Assembly: GCA_918272565.1 (NCBI GenBank)
Contig: CAKJYW010000002.1
Span: 108,266-144,288, forward strand
Length of the DNA: 36,023 nt
Source: Bacilli bacterium
GTDB lineage: Bacteria; Bacillota_I; Bacilli_A; ML615J-28; CAG-698
Direction: 5' to 3'
Below, one piece after another: positions 33,523 to 36,023 of the stretch. The position numbers and the translations under genes are program-made. The notes beneath the pieces are model-generated. The model was not told the origin of the DNA, did not search any database, and worked only from the letters and a program-made list of their open reading frames with translations. The first letter of the stretch is position 1; each line of letters begins with the position of its first letter.

Positions 33523-34623
33523 TATCTCTAAATTTTCAATAACTTTTTCTCTTATTGTTCTAATAGTTCTTCTTACTAGATTACTGCTTTCAAACAAACA
33601 AGCAAAAATCATTGGTTTATAGATGTTTGAACCAACATCATCAGCTTCAACACATCTAGCAATAGTCATATCATTACCACTGATATAGAATGATATTTGT
33701 TTAACAATATCTAATACTATTGTATTATCATCAATTGGTAAATCTTGGACTTTAGGAAGTTTTAAAGTTCCGCTTTTGATTGTAGCTTTTAAGTCTAGAG
33801 CGCACTTACTTAAGTTAAACATCAAACTCTTTAGTAAGGTTGAAGCATTCATGAATCCTTCTAAGTTATGATTTGCATCAAAATTAAGCTTAGATGGAGT
33901 GAATTTCTCAATTGCACTAACACTCAAATATTCAACAAACTTTTCAACATATTTACTCTTATTAATTCCACTAGGTAAATTCTTACCATAGTCAACATCT
34001 CTTAGTGCTGATAAACCTTTATCTAGTTGCTTGATATCTTTTGACAAAGTAACTGATATTGATAAAAGTTGTTTACCAACATCTTTTTCTTCTAATTTGT
34101 TCTTACTAACAAATGTTTTATAAGCATTAACAAGCTTCTTGCCTTCAGTTTCAAGCTTCTTAAGAAGTCTTATAGCCGCAATCTTACCAGCCAAAGTGAT
34201 TACCTCATCATTAGATTCAAACATTCTAACATCATCTAATGATACTTTATCATAAATTCCTTTTTCTCCCCCAAGCATTTCATTAGCACGATTGGTAATT
34301 ACTTCGATAGCATTTGCTTCCATTCCATAGCCATACCCATCTTGGATAGAGTCAGTGATAAACTGACCATGAAGCCTACCATTTAGGATTTCATCAGCGC
34401 TCATACAAATAGCATCGCACTTCTCTTTATCTAATAATCCAAAATCAAAATTAGTTAAAGCTTGTGCTTTTTTTATGTTAGCTAGTGCTTTAATGTTTTG
34501 TCTACATATTCCATGCTTAGTAATTTCAAAAGTCTCTTTAGATCTTAAAGTATTAATCCCATAATAAGCTTCTTGAGGAATAATCTTTTCACCCAAAGTA
34601 TCTTTTTCAATACGATATCTCAT
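33520..34623 (-). CDS. Aspartase/fumarase-superfamily protein lacking catalytic motifs (probable pseudoenzyme)
   Basis: 367 residues against about 470 for true aspartases. The N-terminus is clearly aspartase-like: YRIEKDTLGEKIIPQEAYYG, INTLRSKETFEI, IKKAQALTNFDFGLL, ITDSIQDGYGYGMEANAIEV and ITNRANEMLGGEKG. But QGGAGTSTNMN is QDGYGYGMEAN, the SQSTND motif is reduced to FESND, the GRTH motif is absent, and the mobile loop GSSIMPGKVNP with the catalytic Ser is replaced near residues 290-300 by LPIDDNTIVLD. Later ISGNDMTIARCVEADDVGSN keeps the family's end. So ammonia-lyase activity is unlikely. GAGGAGGAG at the end of the metal-binding lipoprotein gene serves as its ribosome site; the two are one operon. 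Confidence 0.8.
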   Translation of the reverse strand: MRYRIEKDTLGEKIIPQEAYYGINTLRSKETFEITKHGICRQNIKALANIKKAQALTNFDFGLLDKEKCDAICMSADEILNGRLHGQFITDSIQDGYGYGMEANAIEVITNRANEMLGGEKGIYDKVSLDDVRMFESNDEVITLAGKIAAIRLLKKLETEGKKLVNAYKTFVSKNKLEEKDVGKQLLSISVTLSKDIKQLDKGLSALRDVDYGKNLPSGINKSKYVEKFVEYLSVSAIEKFTPSKLNFDANHNLEGFMNASTLLKSLMFNLSKCALDLKATIKSGTLKLPKVQDLPIDDNTIVLDIVKQISFYISGNDMTIARCVEADDVGSNIYKPMIFACLFESSNLVRRTIRTIREKVIENLEI

Positions 34624-34629
34624 AAAACT

Positions 34630-35610
34630 CTACTCCTCCTCATTAACCTTAGGTAAAGCCTTAATCAGAGTCTCTAAATTCTCTCTCATAATGATTAAAT
34701 AAGTAATACCATCTTTTAATTCTTGTGTTGTGATTGTTCCTAAATGATGAAGGCTAAGTTCACTAGCATCAAGTTCTTTTAAGTATTGATCAAACATCGC
34801 TGATTTAGTTTCATTTTTTGTTGAAATGATGTACTTAATGTGGGCTTCTTTTGCTTGACTTACCTTTTCTAAGAACTCTTTTGTTCCTACTTCATTACTT
34901 TCATTATCGTTAAGTAATTTAATTCTATTAATTCCATAACGATAAGTCCAATAAGCGTAAGCATCATGGTCAACCATAATTGTCTTATTTAAGATGTTCT
35001 CATCACTCAACGCTTCAATAAATTCATCATTTAAAACTTCTAATTCTTTTATTAATTCACTAGCATTAATTCTAAATAGTTCTTCTCTATCAGGATAAAT
35101 TAACACTAATTCTTCAAGCATCGCTTCAGTCATCTTAATCATATTAATTGGATCTAGCCAAACATGAGCATCATATATACTATGCTCATCTTCTTTTGCT
35201 CCGCTTTTTGTGTCTTCTACTCCATGAGAATGACTTCCATCAAGCTCAACTAGATCAACATAATTACTTAATTCAACGCATTTTACGTTTTTAAATGTGG
35301 AAGTTAAAGCGTTAGTAATAAAAGGTTCTAGTCCTAACCCAACATAAAAGATAACCTTGCTTTCAGTCATTGAAACAATTTGCTTAGGAGTAGGCTCATA
35401 ATCATGAACCTCAGCTCCTCTTGGATAAATAGTATCAACAGTAATCTCGCTCATTTGTGGGTCAAGTGGATCAACTTTAACGATTTGTGTTGCAATATAT
35501 TCTAAAGGATATACTGTAACATAAATATCAGCGCTCTTATTTTGTTTACATCCTACTAAAGCTAGCAACATACAAGCAATAATAAATATTAATATTTTCT
35601 TAATTTTCAT
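34630..35610 (-). CDS. Metal ABC transporter substrate-binding lipoprotein (ZnuA/TroA type)
   Basis: About 326 residues. The lipobox ALVGC follows the hydrophobic segment ILIFIIACMLLA, so it is a lipid-anchored binding protein. Cluster A-1 features follow: VTVYPLEYIATQI, PRGAEVHDYEPTPKQIV with a metal His, a His-rich stretch (SHSHGVEDTKSGAKEDEHS), DAHVWLDPINM, and VDHDAYAYWTYRYGI. These fit Zn or Mn binding; the His-rich loop favours zinc. No permease or ATPase gene is adjacent. ATG 35610 is taken; a GTG at 35619 would add three residues and neither has a strong ribosome site. Confidence 0.92.
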   Translation of the reverse strand: MKIKKILIFIIACMLLALVGCKQNKSADIYVTVYPLEYIATQIVKVDPLDPQMSEITVDTIYPRGAEVHDYEPTPKQIVSMTESKVIFYVGLGLEPFITNALTSTFKNVKCVELSNYVDLVELDGSHSHGVEDTKSGAKEDEHSIYDAHVWLDPINMIKMTEAMLEELVLIYPDREELFRINASELIKELEVLNDEFIEALSDENILNKTIMVDHDAYAYWTYRYGINRIKLLNDNESNEVGTKEFLEKVSQAKEAHIKYIISTKNETKSAMFDQYLKELDASELSLHHLGTITTQELKDGITYLIIMRENLETLIKALPKVNEEE

Positions 35611-35623
35611 TTTCTTCACGTAT

Positions 35624-35658
35624 AATTAATTAAACAATTATTATTTATTTAATTAATT
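35624..35658. repeat. 11-bp inverted repeat upstream of the metal-binding lipoprotein gene
   Basis: AATTAATTAAA and TTTAATTAATT separated by 13 bases, directly before the gene. It could be a metalloregulator site, but is very AT-rich and does not match the Zur or MntR boxes I know. Confidence 0.4.
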
Positions 35659-35703
35659 GACTCCTTTCATTTGATTTTGGTTATTTCATCCAGTTATAGA
35701 TGA

Positions 35704-35709
35704 TATAAT
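35704..35709 (+). promoter_or_regulatory. -10 element of the IS110 non-coding RNA
   Basis: Perfect TATAAT; 17 bases upstream only a weak TTATTT is seen. The predicted start (about 35715) coincides with the first base of the closing helix of the predicted RNA. In IS621 the -35 is supplied by the other end when the element circularises. Confidence 0.6.
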
Positions 35710-35713
35710 AAAT

Positions 35714-35882
35714 TGCACTGTGGATCTTTCTCTGTTTTTTTAAGGCACTATTTGACCTTTCTGAGGTGATTACTACCACAGTCTTTTTTCTAATGTTAAT
35801 TCGGTTAATTAGAGCACTATTGACTCTTTATGATGAACGTGAATACATGATTAGAGAACCTTCTGTGGATGACTCAGTGCAT
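35714..35882 (+). ncRNA. Candidate IS110 bridge RNA
   Basis: About 168 bases between the -10 and the recombinase. TGCACTG (35714-35720) pairs with CAGTGCA (35875-35881) as a long-range closing helix. ACTGTGG (35717-35723) can alternatively pair with CCACAGT (35776-35782). A hairpin CTAA..TTAA-TTCGG-TTAATTAG sits at 35790-35812. Two loop regions share a parallel sequence, GCACTATTTGAC at 35745 and GCACTATTGAC at 35814, reminiscent of the paired target- and donor-binding loops described for IS621. Size and position fit; no search was run. Confidence 0.62.
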
Positions 35883-35908
35883 AAATATATTTTTTGGAGG
35901 TGTTGCAC

Positions 35909-36023
35909 ATGACATTTTTTGTTGGCATAGATATTGCCAAGTACAAACACGATTGCTTCATCATGGATGAAGAGGGTTGTGTTATTAGAGATTCTTTCTC
36001 TTTTTCTAATGATTCAAGTGGTT
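35909..36023 (+). CDS. IS110-family transposase/recombinase (5' fragment)
   Basis: First 38 codons only. MTFFVGIDIAKYKHDCFIMD carries the DEDD-fold opening strand with the first catalytic Asp in GIDIAK and the H-D that follows, typical of IS110 recombinases. GGAGGTG lies seven bases before the ATG. The remaining catalytic residues and the serine domain lie outside the window. Confidence 0.9.
   Translation, partial: MTFFVGIDIAKYKHDCFIMDEEGCVIRDSFSFSNDSSG

Larger units (their letters stand above)
35690..36023 (+). mobile_element. IS110-family insertion sequence (left part; continues past the window)
   Basis: Contains the recombinase start at 35909 and its long non-coding 5' region. The exact left end is not defined; IS110-group elements usually lack terminal inverted repeats. 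The coordinate given is the estimated boundary, uncertain by some 30 bases. Confidence 0.65.

Noticed and set aside
1-36023. Possible Mycoplasma-type code (TGA as Trp)
   Set aside because: Tryptophan is TGG throughout and several overlapping gene junctions end in TGA, so TGA is a stop.

Overview
The window reads as chromosomal DNA of a low-GC Gram-positive bacterium (Bacillota, probably an uncultured Bacilli or Mollicutes-related gut lineage). Evidence: AT-rich sequence, strong GGAGG-type Shine-Dalgarno sites, TTGACA/TATAAT promoters, a small SRP RNA next to tadA as in Bacillus, and the LemA/DUF2207, YcxB and rubrerythrin families. TGA is used as a stop (for example at 5879, 17067, 22027, 24784), so the code is standard rather than the Mycoplasma code. 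The lineage assignment is inference.

Region 1 (1-14710, all minus strand) is one long glycan-import operon with its promoter at 14682-14710. In transcription order it encodes a GH20 hexosaminidase-like enzyme, a 1052-residue membrane-anchored solute-binding protein with two carbohydrate-binding-like domains, a MalF/MalG-type permease pair, a beta-propeller/TPR membrane protein, a Yip1-family membrane protein, a 1060-residue DUF5696 surface protein and a second MalF/MalG-type pair that runs off the left edge. No ATPase gene is present.

Region 2 (14821-22602, minus) is a tightly overlapping seven-gene operon that looks like cell-wall fragment or muropeptide scavenging: a GNAT, a diaminopimelate decarboxylase fused in frame to an M19 dipeptidase, a beta-lactamase-fold serine hydrolase, a double-GNAT protein, a PIG-L deacetylase, an LD-carboxypeptidase and a GHL10 glycosidase-like protein. 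It ends at a strong terminator.

Region 3 (22636-25374, minus) is housekeeping: thymidine kinase, tadA, SRP RNA, dusB and rubrerythrin. Region 4 (25393-26958, plus) is an accessory insert with two tandem RhuM-family genes. They share a duplicated leader and carry perfect but sequence-different hairpins at the same internal position. rpmE follows on the plus strand.

Region 5 (27466-32587, minus) is an operon running from a YcxB-like protein through a small membrane protein, a DUF5655-type protein and an RluA-type pseudouridine synthase to DUF2207 and LemA. It is divergent from the D-aminopeptidase gene dppA (plus), which may feed the same D-amino-acid/peptide salvage theme. Region 6 (33492-35660, minus) pairs a ZnuA-like metal-binding lipoprotein with an aspartase-family protein that has lost its catalytic motifs.

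The right edge enters an IS110-family element: the first 38 codons of the recombinase, preceded by about 200 bp of non-coding DNA. That DNA has a promoter-like -10 and a long-range closing helix, as expected of a bridge RNA. The most notable observations are the lysA-dipeptidase fusion with an internal Shine-Dalgarno, the candidate bridge RNA, the covarying coding hairpins in the RhuM pair, and the aspartase pseudoenzyme.
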